Both the position numbers and the translations under genes were made by a program. From Lojkania enalia (Eukaryota; Ascomycota; Dothideomycetes; Pleosporales): a stretch of DNA of 64,000 bases. The first letter of the stretch is position 1. Each line of letters begins with the position of its first letter. Positions 10,414 to 21,960 of the stretch are shown here, one piece after another. The notes below the pieces were generated by a model. It was given only the letters and a program-made list of their open reading frames with translations, did no database searches and was not told the DNA's origin. Location of the stretch: the NCBI GenBank assembly GCA_010094045.1, contig ML986733.1, positions 55,997 to 119,996 of the forward strand, written 5' to 3'.

Positions 10414-11828
10414 TCCCTCCGCGGCTTAGGTTCGTCGGGCTGAAGTTCGTCGGACTAAGCTCAAAGCTTTCAGCATACAGTATAGAATACCGCTGATGCA
10501 GCGAACCTTCTCATAAAGATCGATTTTACTAAAGCATCAAGAGTCTAGGAATAGCCAGTACTAAGATTGCTTCTCTGATCGAACCTGAATTTCCGCCCGG
10601 AGCTAAGATATATCGCAGAGTAAGAGAACATAAGATGCTAGGAGCTCATGCAACCTCCAACCTCTTTTGAACAAGCAACATTTGTGGAATTTGTGGAGGC
10701 TGTCTTCTCTCTTCGCACCAGGCTCGAGGTCGGAGGGCAGAAAGTAGCGATAGTGTACTTCTAGTACCCCAAAAACATCCAGTTCATTAACTTACTCAGC
10801 TCGGCGCTGCTCGTCTTATCAATGTAAAATCGGTTACACGTGCAGGTTCATCCGAATCTATAAATTAACTGGAACTTAATCTTTCATTAAATGCTTAGGG
10901 TTTGCGCTATGACAGAGTTATACAAGCCAAATCAGAATTCTGCTCAACTTCGGCTAAGCCTTGACAGGCGGCACTACCATAGCATGAGCTGTTTCAGGAA
11001 AAGCTCAGTCTATATCCGTCTCTATCCTTTGTCAATTCTTCTTTGTCCTCTCTTAAGTAGGTGGGCCGGGACCGTTCAGCATTATCCTGAAATTCTGGCT
11101 AGTTCCGTGAGCAGCCTGTGTTAGAGGAATGGAGCTAGTTTTGGGAACGCCAAAGTGGCCTAAAATTAGAGCCTCTTCAATACTTAAAATTAGGACTCCC
11201 AAGTGACCTAGAACTAGGGGCGGTACCTAAGAAGGCATTGTCCAGATCAATATTTGCCTGTACTCGAGTAAGATGCGTAAATGACCCATTACTCCTAAGG
11301 ATTCGTCGCCTTGTTAGTGGCTCACTTCGCGGTATAAGATTACCAGGAACTGTTTCGGATAGAAAACTCCTTACCGGCCCCAGTTGGTAGCCAGTTTCCC
11401 CATCTTGTTCTCGGGGCTTATTTGTTTCGGGATTAAGGAACAAGCAGTCATTCATAGCTTGTTATTACAATTTAACTGGAATCTCCGGAAATCTTAAGAA
11501 TAGGTCAATCTTGGGAGGAGCTCGGCGTCTCTGTGATAGATGGGGCGAGTTTAAGAGTGTATAGGGAACATAAGACTTAGGGATACTGAGGCATGTGGGA
11601 CGTCGCTCGCTAGGACGTTAGGGTGCAAAGCATATCCGGCGGGGCAAAATCAAATGCGATTGACTTTTCAGCGGGCTCAGCTACACATGAATGTGTTGCG
11701 ATGACCTCGCCCTGCTGAAATATCCTTCCTTCTCTCTGTTAGTACCTATAGACCCGCCAGTGACAAGCGGCAAATGAGTGGAAGAACTGCGTTGATTCAT
11801 ATCTAAGGTGGATCAAGGCTATTTATAC
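10414..11828. other. Intergenic between HET remnant and Fot1-type transposon
   Basis: Frames at 10891-11124 (plus) and 11177-11455 (minus) have no recognisable domain. Part of 10.4-11.0 kb could be the decayed upstream half of the HET gene, but I could not align it. Nothing else is seen. Confidence 0.35.
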
Positions 11829-11830
11829 TA

Positions 11831-13684
11831 ACGTACCTTACAAGCGAGCGGCCCATACAAGCGAGCGGTCCACCCCATCACCAAAACGCGACACCTGAGC
11901 TTTCAACAACGATGCAACGACGAAACAATAAAAATACAGCCCAAAACGAGAATCAAGTAAACTTAGCCCTCTCAGCTACTAAAAGAGGCCAAATAAATAG
12001 CGAAAGACGCGCTGCTTCAACATTTAACACGATTTAAATAACCGTACGCTGACGACGCGCCGGAATCCGCTCACAGCGCAATCGTAAGCCTAACTCGAAG
12101 AGACTGACGAAACCTGAAGAGGAGGTTATTGTTTAATATATACTTGACCTGGATTCGCGAGGATTTGCGCCTACCTTAGCTACTATATAAGATATGGCTA
12201 ATAGCTTGCTTGCTGAGCGCGGTATAGGCCAGATTAGCATATATTGGCCTAGGAACTTCGTTAGACGCACTCCTAAGCTTAAGACACGCCTAAATTGGCC
12301 TTATAATTACTAGAGAGCTCTATGCAAAGATCCTAAGATAATTAAAGGCTAGTTTAAGCTTATATAGTATACTAAGGAGAAGTATAGCATTATAGATAAG
12401 GATATATACAACTTCGACGAATCTAGCTTTTAAATAGGCGTTATCTCGTTATAACTAGTTGTTATAGGTATAGAGAGATATAATTAACTAAAGGTAATTT
12501 AATTAGGTAATTATAAATAGATTTTAGTAATTTAGGGGATTAATACTACTAGCTAGGCGCTCCTACCCTTTATTATTATTGCTAGCTACTACTATCTCTC
12601 TACCTAGTATAAAGGCGACGATATACCTAAGAACTAGGCTATTGTAGTTAGTAAGAACGGCTGGACAACAAATAAACTTAGTATTAAGTGGTTAAAATAC
12701 TTTTATAGGTATATAAGAGATTATATAGTAAGCGCGTGTTAACTACTAATCTTTAATAGCTATAACAGCTATAACTCGCTTAATTTCTAGAAACTCTGCG
12801 AGGAATAGAGTATTATTCTACTCTATATACCAGCTTATTTATTATACCTATTATAGCTACTAGATATAGGCTACTTCTTACTATTAAAGCGTATATATAG
12901 AAATCAGATCTTAGTTTTAACACGCAATTATATTAACCATATTATAAAACTTAAGTTCTTTCTAGCCTTTAAAGCTGCTTTTAATATATTAATTATAAAG
13001 GATAATATCTATATAAGCTTTTAAAGAGCTGGTCTAGTCCTATTTAATCTAAAAGTAGTACTTTTAAAGCTTAATATAAAGCTTCGTACGCTAATACTAC
13101 CAGTATAAAATAATACCCTATAAGAAGTAAAAACACTAAGTAATACGCGCAAGCTAGAAGCTTAATTAATATTAATTCGTAATCGGATTTAAAGGGATAT
13201 AAGCTCTTCGCTAGCTTCTATTATTAAGAAGCTAAATCAGCTTAAGAAAGGCTCTATAAAAGTAATATATTAGATCGGGTTAATACGCAATAAAATCGTC
13301 AGCCTTTAAAAAGCGAATGAAGTAGTAATAAAACGGGAACAGCAGGAAAAAAGGCGGATTTAAGCACAAGGGACTCTAACAAAAGTATAAAAAGAGATAA
13401 TTATTACTGAAAAGGATGATAAGGAGGAAACTCAGGCTATAATACGCCAATTTGGGGTGCGATTAGGTACGAGCGGACAGCGTAAAGCACGCTATAGCTG
13501 CTGCGGCAAGACTGGGCATAATTCTCGTACATGCTAGAAGGATGCAGAGGTTTCTATAGAATAATCGCGCAAGTTGTAAATTGCTATTATATTACTTGGT
13601 TGTTGAGCTATACGTATATAAAGGTTGAAAAAGTTGATGGGGTGGACCGCTCGCTTGTATGGGCCGCTCGCTTGTAAGGTACGT
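11831..13684 (+). mobile_element. Fot1/pogo-family (Tc1-mariner) DNA transposon, RIP-inactivated
   Basis: The element is 1,854 bp, bounded by identical 50-bp terminal inverted repeats (11831-11880 and 13635-13684) and a TA target duplication (11829-11830 and 13685-13686). Each repeat contains two direct copies of a CAAGCGAGCGG unit. Such TIRs, a TA duplication and a single transposase are typical of fungal Fot1/Pot2-type elements, which usually measure about 1.9 kb. The interior is AT-rich and studded with TAG/TAA stops, the signature of RIP. It inserted into already decayed sequence. Confidence 0.9.
11912..13563 (+). pseudogene. Fot1/pogo-type transposase, RIP-destroyed
   Basis: Reading mainly one frame from ATG 11912 and ignoring stops gives the expected order: an N-terminal HTH/CENP-B-like part (LTKPEEEVIV, LDSRGFAPTLATI, MANSLLAERG), a DDE catalytic core (IYNFDESSF; IFNSYNSYNSLNF, where the second catalytic Asp reads Asn), a histidine- and proline-depleted LLYIPAYLLYLL block, and a C-terminal zinc knuckle (CCGKTGHNSRTC). 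Most in-frame stops sit where relatives have Gln (CAG/CAA to TAG/TAA), and the Asp-to-Asn change fits G-to-A on the other strand. The copy cannot encode active transposase. Confidence 0.85.
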
Positions 13685-13686
13685 TA

Positions 13687-14830
13687 TCTATCCTGGTATC
13701 ACATGATATCACGGTTAGTCCTTAATAGGGATTGTGCCATATATAAAACCTTGCATAATCTCTTATGGCACAGTATATCTCTTCTTGGTCACACTGATGC
13801 ACTCTTTCATTAAATTTCTCCATCGTATTCATCTCGCCGTTCCATCTATGGGGTATTAACATTGCACCGCTGACAACGAGGACAGCATTCAGGCTATCAA
13901 TGGTATCTACCAGGAACCGTGTAAGTGACAAAGAAGAGAGAGGAAATGACGAGCAACTTTAAGGTTTAGTGTACAAGATCGCAGCAGAACGGCGTGGTGA
14001 AGAAAGGGCTTCAAAGGGGGTCGAGCTAATTGAGCGCTCGTCTGGATGGAAAAGTCGATCAAGATAAGAGACAATGGAAATAAGGTATAGAGATGTAAAG
14101 AGCTATTGAGAAGGTTGAGATAAAATTGCTGCAGTCCACTAACCAGCATCTTCAGATGAGTCTAGATTTGACGTGGTAGTAATGCCGAAACAGGACGTTA
14201 TTGCCATATAGACATCGCCAAGTCCGATCCACTGTAACGCGAAGTCTTCATAGAATCCCCTATATATTTGCTAAGCTAGACTAAGACGAAGGCTACTACA
14301 ACTTAGAAAAGGACCGCTGCAGCCTAGCACACTGTTTCAAGTATACTAGACGCATTCCGCCTAGTTCGAGCTCTTCCACGTTGTTAGCCTTTGGTGTGTT
14401 CTTCAATCTCCTCTCAGTAATAATCTGCACATCACTCGTCTTGTGTATCATGGCATCTTCAGTAGTAGACGGATGATATTAACTTTCGCTACCTATTGTG
14501 TTTTCTAGATATCCTCTTGAACGCCAGGTACAAGCGGAACTAAAGAAAAAAAGCCAGTTATCAAAGAGCGGCTTCAGTACGGTAAGACAAGCGGCTACAA
14601 TTTGAAGCGCGGTTTCGATCAGAGGCCAATAGACTATAGGAGTGAGAAAGTTCTGTCACTAATCAGGTCAGAATTCCTAATTTGCAGAATACTTGTTAGG
14701 TACAAGATACATCCGCTTGTTTCTGGAGCTCATGGCCGACGAAGTTGAAAATAATTATCTTTGCGCAACTAGAAAGAACAGTGTTACATTATTTGGTCAT
14801 TTTTATCTATCAAGAATTGTTATGCTACAC
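13687..14830. other. Intergenic to the right of the Fot1-type element
   Basis: Minus-strand frames at 13722-13931 and 13907-14149 have no recognised domain; the first begins MSLTRFLVDTIDSLNAVLVV and may be a remnant of the sequence that the transposon entered. No RNA gene or further repeat is supported. Confidence 0.35.
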
Positions 14831-15140
14831 TCACATCAGTCCCAAAAAGAATATACTAATGACAGCTAACCCTTGTCTCTTTAGCAAGTGCAGCTTCCAA
14901 ATCGACGGGATTGGTAACGCAGGTATCGATATATCCGGACCTGGGTTGCTATAGACCTGTGTCAAATACGTAGGTAGCGTAATAATGCACTTCGGATCCC
15001 CTCCCATACCCGGAGCGTTGACGAAGGCCTCTCTGATCGGAACGCATTCCAGCATGTTCGTAAAGGAAAAGCCAATGACCCATACGACGACGAGAATTTT
15101 AGGTGTTTAATTCGCCACTTGGAATACGGAACCCCGAAAT
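14831..15140 (-). pseudogene. SAT4/rhodopsin-domain protein fragment
   Basis: The minus strand encodes a piece of the SAT4 family: a helix ending SFTNMLECVPIREAF, then DPKCI, then ALPIPSIWKLHLLKRQ followed by a hydrophobic helix ending FFLGLM and a stop. In intact relatives (such as 42437-43643 here) these correspond to helix 4, the conserved Cys, and the PIP-IW-L-LPxxxR loop before helix 6. No complete gene can be built around it; frames upstream and downstream are closed. It is a third, dead, member of the family in this window. Confidence 0.6.
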
Positions 15141-15194
15141 ATGCGTGGATAGAAGAAAAGGACTGAAATTTTCTTAGGTCCTATGGCAAGTATT

Positions 15195-15343
15195 TGTCGC
15201 GTATCAGGCAGCATTAATTGCTGAGGCAAATATTGATGTATTGAAGGAGGGTAAGTGGCCTGCCTGGCTAGAGGCTGGCAATGGCGAGACTATATAGGCC
15301 TGAAAACAGACCAACTATAATAGGATAGTAGAAACATGTGACA
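15195..15343 (+). mobile_element. 149-bp LTR-like element, copy 1
   Basis: Starts TGTCGCGTATCAGGCAGC and ends AACATGTGACA. Near-identical 149-bp copies lie at 46504-46652 and 54071-54219, and a diverged one at 20172-20326. TG...CA ends and a CTATATA box suggest a solo LTR. The flanks of this copy (GTATT / GAAAG) show no clear target duplication. Confidence 0.7.
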
Positions 15344-15976
15344 GAAAGCGGAGTGTCGCCTCTACACATTGTAACTTCGCACATATACTCAAGACAATGA
15401 TCTATCAGCCATTAGAGAGCTGTCCAAAATGGTATTACAGGAGCTGATACCGATATGTGGCTCCTCGCGCAGTCTCTGATCTTCAGTCATATTAGGATAA
15501 TAGTGATCAATATAGAGGTGGCGGCCGGTCTATTTCTACAATTTCATCAGAAATATAAGTAGAAAACATAGCAAGGCATCCACATTACAGTGTAGTTCAT
15601 GGCAAACGGTAGTTTCAGCAATATAACCAGACCCATCCATCAACGCAATAGATATTTCCCCAATCGAATTCAACTCCTCGCTCGAGACTAATCGTTATCG
15701 CTGCAAATGGCAAGTGAGAACTAAGTTTAATATTGGATGCTAATCACATACGCTCAATTGGTTCTGACTATGCTTGATCAGGCTTTGGTCGTGGTTGCAC
15801 TGTGTATACATTACCTTCGATACTCCGAAAGAGCTGTCTCTTCTCATATATTGAAGCACTTTTTGAGGGATCTTAAATGTCAACAGAGACTCTATATAGG
15901 TTGTGGTGCATACTCAGAGTATACCAGTTGGGGTCTTACAGGCCTTGAGTGAGCCTATGCAGCCGCTTGCGAGACC
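15344..15976. other. Intergenic between two LTR-like elements
   Basis: No coding frame with a recognisable domain. The sequence between the 149-bp and 230-bp elements carries no gag or pol remnant, so the two are not LTRs of one element. Confidence 0.4.
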
Positions 15977-16206
15977 TGTGATAGGGATTTGGCGAGTCTG
16001 CCGAGTACGATTTCCTACTACTAAACTGCAGCAAGTTATCCGGTTGCAGGTTGTATCAGATACCGTCTCACGATATCAAATCGCGCTGGATATCAACTGA
16101 TATATCCTTCTTTCTATGTACATAAATATGGCCTGCTGGCCATCCTCAATAAATTCAGTCCAGTTCCTCATCTCCCTCCCTGAGACAAGATTCGCCTCTC
16201 ACCACA
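15977..16206 (+). mobile_element. Solo LTR-like element, ~230-bp family, copy 2
   Basis: Starts TGTGATAGGGATTTGGCG and ends CTCTCACCACA (230 bp). Flanks AGACC (15972-15976) and AGAGC (16207-16211) differ by one base and may be an eroded target duplication. It is the inverted counterpart of 19629-19855. Confidence 0.7.
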
Positions 16207-16211
16207 AGAGC

Positions 16212-17070
16212 AGTGTTGAAGATCAAAGAAATTCCTATCACCATTTGACAAAGTCTCAAACCTTTGGTGCTATAAGTAGCAAACTTCCATCCTTTCTTAT
16301 CAGTCTCATCTCCATTTATAGCCAATCGTGCGTAAACCCATGGCATCGTGCATTCACTTTCGACTCTATAGAGCTTGAAAAATTAGGAGCATCGCCATGG
16401 TCTAGGACGATTTTCAGCTACCTCTCATTGCCAGCACTTTTTGGAGCGTTTCCTTATCGAGGAGGTGTTAACGCCGCTACCATTGCGTAGCCAGCAAACC
16501 TCACATAATGGACGTTTGGGGCTCCAGCAATCTTGCCAACTTTGGGGCAGTTTGCCTCAATACTTGGCCCATAGTAATCAATTTGATATTGATATTCTAT
16601 GGCACCCCTTCAGCTGGGGAGTTTGGTCCGTCGGGTTGTTTGGGGTGGCGCAGCCGTTTCGATGGTGTCTAGGCAGTGTGTGCATTGCTACCTCAATGTT
16701 TGAAGGCCACCGCCAATGTATACCCCGCTTATATGTAGATGCATAGGTTGATATCGGCAAACGAGCTGTTCCAAGAGCCGAAATAGAGCTAACGAAATTG
16801 TTCAAATTGAGAAGATGCATGTAGTATGCGGCACTGTGGCGTAGTTTATGGCGCGCGAAAACGGGCTCTGCTACTCATGAAAGCTCAACTCACCAGGGTT
16901 TGTTTCTGAAAGATCTTTTGACTACACCAAGGTATTATTTCTCGCGTCATGAATTCTTCACCAGTGCTCTTACAGAATGGAACAAGCATCACTGTTCCTC
17001 TCTAGATAAATAACCGTGAAGGACGTCCGTTCGTCAACCTTCGACGCCTTTAGTCTGATCCTGAGCGACA
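16212..17070. other. Intergenic, left of ALDH pseudogene
   Basis: Several frames of 60-125 codons (16116-16490 plus, 16441-16746 plus, 16578-16820 minus) overlap without any domain I recognise. Probably decayed sequence. Confidence 0.35.
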
Positions 17071-18492
17071 TTTGTTGGAACACAGTCGCCGCAAGCCGCA
17101 AGGATACAATCAAAGCCGTGGAATCCTCTTACGAAGCTTTCAAGAGTTGGTGAAAAACCAAACCTGCTATTCGTTCCGAAGTACTCCTTAAGGCGGCTGC
17201 AGTGCTTGAAGCGAATGCGGAAGAATTTGTGAGCTAAATTTCCACCGAAATGGGCGCAGAGACATCAGTTGTACAATCTCTTGTGCTACCACTAGCAGTC
17301 CAGAAGCTTAAAGACCCCGCTAGAAGATGCTTAAACATTATTGAATTTGTTCTCACAGTTCAACAGGAATATCAGAGCTCTGTTGTTTACAAGGGGCTAT
17401 ATGGCCTGATGCTGGGTATTTGCCCTTAGCTGTACGCTCTCACTATCTTTTTCCTTTTGATCAAGTGATCTTAGAACTTGTTAACTATCCACTAGGAATG
17501 CATCATTCGTTTTCGCTGTACGTTCAGCTGTGAATACTATAGCAACTGGGAATACGGCTAGTCTCAAAGGATCTGAGCTAATGCCTTGAAGTTATTGGGC
17601 CATTAGCAAAGCTTTCCATTAAGTTGGACAACTCAAGAGAGTTGTGGACGTACTATCCTATCTGCCATCCGAAGCTACTAGCATTTTAGAGACGATGATT
17701 CAACATTCTACTATGCGAAAGATAAATTTTTCGGGGAGTGTAGCGGTTGGTACGAAGGTGGCTCGAGCTTGTGGTGAGATCCTTAAATCGTGCTTGATGG
17801 AGCTTGGATGAATGAATTTCTGGTTTCCTAATCAACATAAGATTTGAGATGCTCTTTAATGTGATAAAATCCTGACAATACCAGTCGGGTCAAATCTGTA
17901 TGGCCACTGACCGTATAACTGTGGAGAGTAGTATTGCTGAGAAATTCACAAACACTCTGAGGGAAGTTGACCCGCCACTGCCTCGAGTGGTTTCGAATGG
18001 TTCAAAAACTAGACTTCAGGACTTGCTGTCTTAAGCTGTTGAAAAGGGTGCTAAAGTCTTATTCGGAGGTAGTGGAACTGAGACTTTACCTGAAACTCCC
18101 ATTATCCTCACTATTCTCCACGGCGTCAAAAAGACCGCGGATATCCGGGATGAGGAGTCCTTTGGTCTAGTAGTGGCTCTCAACACTGTGAGCTCCGAAG
18201 AAGGAGCCGTGAAACTCGCAAACGGATCCCAATATGAGCTTTATGCTTCAATTTTTACCCGGATCTACGCAAGGGTCTCGCTATTGCAAAGAAGGTTGAA
18301 TCTAGCTAAGAAAAATGCTGCTCAACTACTGGTTGACATTATACCGATGACAGCAGAGCTGTACATATCAATAACATGACCATTCACCATGAGACTGCTC
18401 TTCCATTTAGAGGCATCAAAAATAGTGGATGGGGCAGATTCAATGCCGAACATGGGATGGAAGAGTTTCTTGTTACCAAATCCGTCACCTAG
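17071..18492 (+). pseudogene. NAD(P)-dependent aldehyde dehydrogenase pseudogene
   Basis: Scattered frames on the plus strand recover the ALDH fold in order: TIKAVESSYEAFKSW (17110 region), VLLKAAAVLEANAEEF, the segment GQICMATDRITVESSIAEKF (17900 region) which holds the family's catalytic Cys neighbourhood, VEKGAKVLFGGSGTE, DEESFGLVVALNTVSSEEGA, and the C-terminal end NNMTIHHETALPFRGIKNSG-WGRF with EEFLVTKSVT and a TAG at 18490-18492. Stops and several frameshifts break it, and the region between about 17400 and 17850 is badly eroded. By the C-terminal block it resembles salicylaldehyde/vanillin dehydrogenase-type fungal ALDHs. It is bracketed by inverted ~230-bp LTR-like elements and, outside them, two 149-bp elements. 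Confidence 0.82.
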
Positions 18493-19623
18493 GATGGCTA
18501 ATAGATCTCCAATCCAGTGGCAACACCCGTGCATCTGTTCAATTTTGTGAGAAAAGTTACTGAACCTGATGTCGCTTTAAAGTTTGACGGCGCGTCGTAT
18601 AACTTGCTCGAGGTATCTATTCGGGAAGGGATCGTATTTGTGCGCTTTAGCTTAGAGTATCTTTAATGAATAGAATAAAATTATATGCGTGCGCTTCTAA
18701 CAATTATGTTGCTCAATAGTAAGCTCACTACCACTAAATCCTGCGTAAATAACTCCTAAGATAACCTTAACATAGATGCTTAGGAGAAGATGTTATTTTA
18801 GTAGTGCGAACTGCCCCTGACACCTAACCACATGCGGTGATAATCACTCTCTTGGTGTGTCTCTAGGCTAGCTACTGTTGCGATAGTAAAATCGCTGTAC
18901 GTTACCCCGTTAGCCGGGGTGCTCGATATCCCTCGCCCGCACGCTGACTAGGAGCAGCCCATATTGCCGGGAATAATATTTTAGGTTCTAATCTCCGTCG
19001 TGCTACATACACCTCCAGCCAACCTTAGAACGCATGAAGCTGTTTATTTGGAGGACCTTGTGAGCCTTGCTGAAGATTTACCTACGGCCAAGCTCTGGAA
19101 AGTTTCATGAACTGCCAGTAATTGACTTTCATGTCGATAGAGCCTAAAAAGAGGTTCCCGAGAATTGGTAACGCGCATCTAGTCTGTGGATAATTACAAG
19201 CTCACCCTCCACTATTCCTGGGATAAATGACGCGAATGTAGGTCTTGAACCTAATCTACGAGCCAGCTCGGAGTCCGCTAGCCCGCTAGCCCTATAAAAC
19301 CAAATCTAACAAATGAATGGAGAAATGATGTATCCTTCACATGTCAACTTTTTAGGCAAGCCGCCATCCTTTGTGGGCTTGGCTATTGACCACTGAAGTG
19401 GTTCCGGGGAAGTGAGGAAGAAGGGCGAGCTGCCCTGCTTTCTTTAATAGAGGCATGGAGAAGCAATTCTAGGGCGAAGAACGCGACATGATTGCCTCGC
19501 TAAGGTTGCTTCGTATGGCCTAAAGCCCACGATAAGCGCAATGGGCGTCGCCTTATCTCTGCAATTAGTATTGATCGTCCGCATAGTAAAGAAGTTTTTG
19601 AGAGCCCTTTCAAGCACTGAATA
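18493..19623. other. Intergenic, right of ALDH pseudogene
   Basis: A short open piece directly after the pseudogene (VALKFDGASYNLLEVS, about 18570-18620) may be a remnant of an adjacent gene. On the minus strand near 19235-19250 there is a tRNA-B-box-like GGTTCAAGACC. No complete gene is seen. Confidence 0.35.
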
Positions 19624-19628
19624 GCCAT

Positions 19629-19855
19629 TGTGGTGAGAGGCAAATCTTGTCTTAGGGAGGGAGATGAGGAGCTGAACTGGTTGATTGAGGATGGCTAGCA
19701 GGCCATATTTATGTATATAAGGAAGGGTATATTAGCTGATATCCAGCGTGATTTGATATCGTGCGACGGTATCCGATACAACCTGCAACCGGATAAATTG
19801 CTCCCGTACGGTAGTAGAAAATCGTACTCAGTAGACTCGCCAAATCCCTATCACA
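19629..19855 (-). mobile_element. Solo LTR-like element, ~230-bp family, copy 3
   Basis: On the minus strand it starts TGTGATAGGGATTTGGCG and ends CTCACCACA (227 bp). An exact 5-bp target duplication GCCAT flanks it (19624-19628 and 19856-19860). Same family as 9684-9866 and 15977-16206, opposite orientation. Confidence 0.82.
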
Positions 19856-20171
19856 GCCATAATGCCCGATGCCGAAGTAATTCCGTTTACAAACACATAG
19901 ATTGGCTTCTCTACCAGCTTTTTGATTGTTCCTGGAGGGGTTCAAAAGATCAAAGGGCCCGTAATTACGAATCCACACAACCCTCTAGGTATCTTAGCTA
20001 ATAGTGAAACGTATGAGCCAGTGAAAACAGCAACCACCATACAAACCATCAGATATTCACATATAAGCAAATCATAACCCAACAACACCTTTTCCCAGCC
20101 CCACATAGTTCACCCACAATATGCCCCCAAGCTAACCTACAAATTCAATATGACTACTCTCTTCCTTCTTT

Positions 20172-20326
20172 TGTCGCGTATCAGGCAGCATCAATTGCTG
20201 AGGCAAATATTGATGTATTAGAGGGTAAGTGGCCTACTTAGCCAGAGGCAGGCAGTGGCGAGACTATATAGGCCTAAAAAAAAGGCTAGCTACAATAGGA
20301 TAGTAAGCACATTACATCATTCTCCA
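20172..20326 (+). mobile_element. 149-bp LTR-like family, diverged copy 2
   Basis: Begins TGTCGCGTATCAGGCAGC and ends near CACATTACA. It shares the CAATTGCTGAGGCAAATATT and GAGACTATATAGGCC blocks with other copies, but has small indels and an A run (20278-20284). Flanks TCTTT / TCATT differ by one base. It lies 30 bp upstream of the RING pseudogene. Confidence 0.62.
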
Positions 20327-20356
20327 GTCATAATTCCCAGATACTAACACTTCACA

Positions 20357-20686
20357 ATGCCAACCTGAAACCGCGACGACTTCCTCGCCAACAAGCTCTT
20401 CCCTACTTCACTACCAGTCGACGAGCCTGTCTGCTCAATCTACTGCTATGATTGAAACGCAAGATTCTAAGATGTAGATTCCACTCCGTGTGGTCATGCG
20501 TTTCATGGAGAGTGCATAGTGATGTGGCTCACAGAGGGCCAGAGTGGTATGAATAACCCCTGTCCTGTAGATGGTTGGGTGCTGTTTTATAAGTTAGGCG
20601 GAGAGGAAGGGAATAATTCTGAGTTTAAGTATAGTGATGATGAGGATGGGTATGAAGGAGGCGAGAATCTAGTTGTGGTTTCTTGA
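20357..20686 (+). pseudogene. RING-finger protein pseudogene
   Basis: One frame runs from ATG 20357 to a TGA at 20684-20686 (109 codons plus stop), interrupted by three nonsense codons (TGA at codon 4, then TGA and TAA between the first Cys pair and the histidine). It encodes VCSIYCYD, then PCGHAFHGECIVMWL and NPCPVDGWVLF: the C-x-C/C-H-x2-H... /C-P-x-D spacing of a RING-type zinc finger, followed by an acidic tail (DDEDGYEGGE). Intact versions are short ubiquitin-ligase-like proteins. The otherwise unbroken frame suggests recent loss. Confidence 0.68.
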
Positions 20687-21960
20687 TAGAGGATTTGTGA
20701 TGGTTTAGTGCTAATGTGAGGTTCGCAGATTTTGGTAGATCTAGAGATTCCCACCTCCACTTCCCCACCGGGAGGTGCATGGCTGTGTCATTTCCTAGCT
20801 TAGGGTCGGCGCGTTGTTTTATACATATTGCTTTTTGGTGAATATGATCGAAGGTCGCATCTTAATTTCGCTCGAAAGCATCAAATCTTGACAACTATGG
20901 TAGAGTCTAGTCTTCCTCGAGTGCACTCTGGCGAAACAGCTATCCGAACAACACAGTTTTCAAATTAAAAGATTATTTTCGGAGGTAAGTACCAACGTTC
21001 TTTCAAAAGGCAAATTCGGCTATTAGGTGTGAACACCCCGAACGTCGGCTATGAATTAATCACAGGGATTGCCATATCCACACCAGGCTAGTATGAGGTT
21101 GCTAGTGTGGGGCTAAAGCAGCCACACTAGTACTATGCATACCGTAGGATTCGTCTTGGACTTTGAGTGATGCAGGACTGGCCCCGATCCAGCTGCTTGG
21201 TCTCTGGTACTTAAGATCTCGATGGATTACACATCAACTTAAGCAAATTGATGCAAGCGGCGCCCTTGTCCAGTGAAGAAGATCATCAGATCATGAGAGG
21301 AGCAATTCCGGCCGGAGAGAAAGGAGGCTGCTAGGTTGCTCACGCGTTGGCTAGGGCGAAAGAAGTAAATAAAGCAAAAGAAAAACAATTTGCACCAGGC
21401 TTTTGTAAATTGTAAATGGCGGTTGAGGGGCGTACCACGGTGACTATCACTTGCGATGCCTTATTCGTATGCGGGGTTCAGCTTGGGGCCGGGCTGAGAA
21501 ATGCAGGGAAGGGCTCTACAATTTCCGAACACGTGAAGGATCTACAAAGAGTTGATGGCTGTTACACGTCTGCTTGGCGGTGGGATGATGGAAAAGAATT
21601 ATCTAAATATAATGGAAAATGCGGGGAGGGCGTCGCGGTTTTCGTCGGAGGGTGCCGCAGGTGGACGTGTCTGGGCCGCAAAAGAAAGCAGTGTGGTTGG
21701 AGCTAGCCTGATTGGGTATGCCGGTCCGTGCACCCTGGCTTATCGATCAAGGCCAGGGCTTGTGCAACGCTTCTGCACTCCATTCACCCCTCCCCCCCAG
21801 CGGACTCGTCGTAACGCATAATCTCATCCATCCCGGGCGCGCGCTGCCCATCCCCATCCAGGACCATGCACTGCTTCTCTTCTCCTCCAGCGCCTGCGAC
21901 TGCGACTGCGACTCCTGGCGAGCAACTCGCCGCTCCTTGATTGCCGTCCGTGAATTAGTC
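20687..21960. promoter_or_regulatory. Upstream region of the Zn2Cys6 regulator
   Basis: No supported gene. Frames at 21416-21706 and 21552-21821 overlap one another and lack domains. The frame of the regulator stays open upstream of 21961 as far as 21712, so a longer N-terminus cannot be excluded. Confidence 0.4.

Noticed and set aside
15195..16206. 149-bp and 230-bp elements as the two LTRs of one retrotransposon
   Set aside because: Their sequences and termini differ and no gag/pol remnant lies between them.
21712..21960. N-terminal extension of the Zn2Cys6 regulator
   Set aside because: Open in frame, but begins from a non-ATG codon, is low-complexity, and zinc clusters of this type usually sit within about 20-30 residues of the start. 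ATG 21961 preferred.
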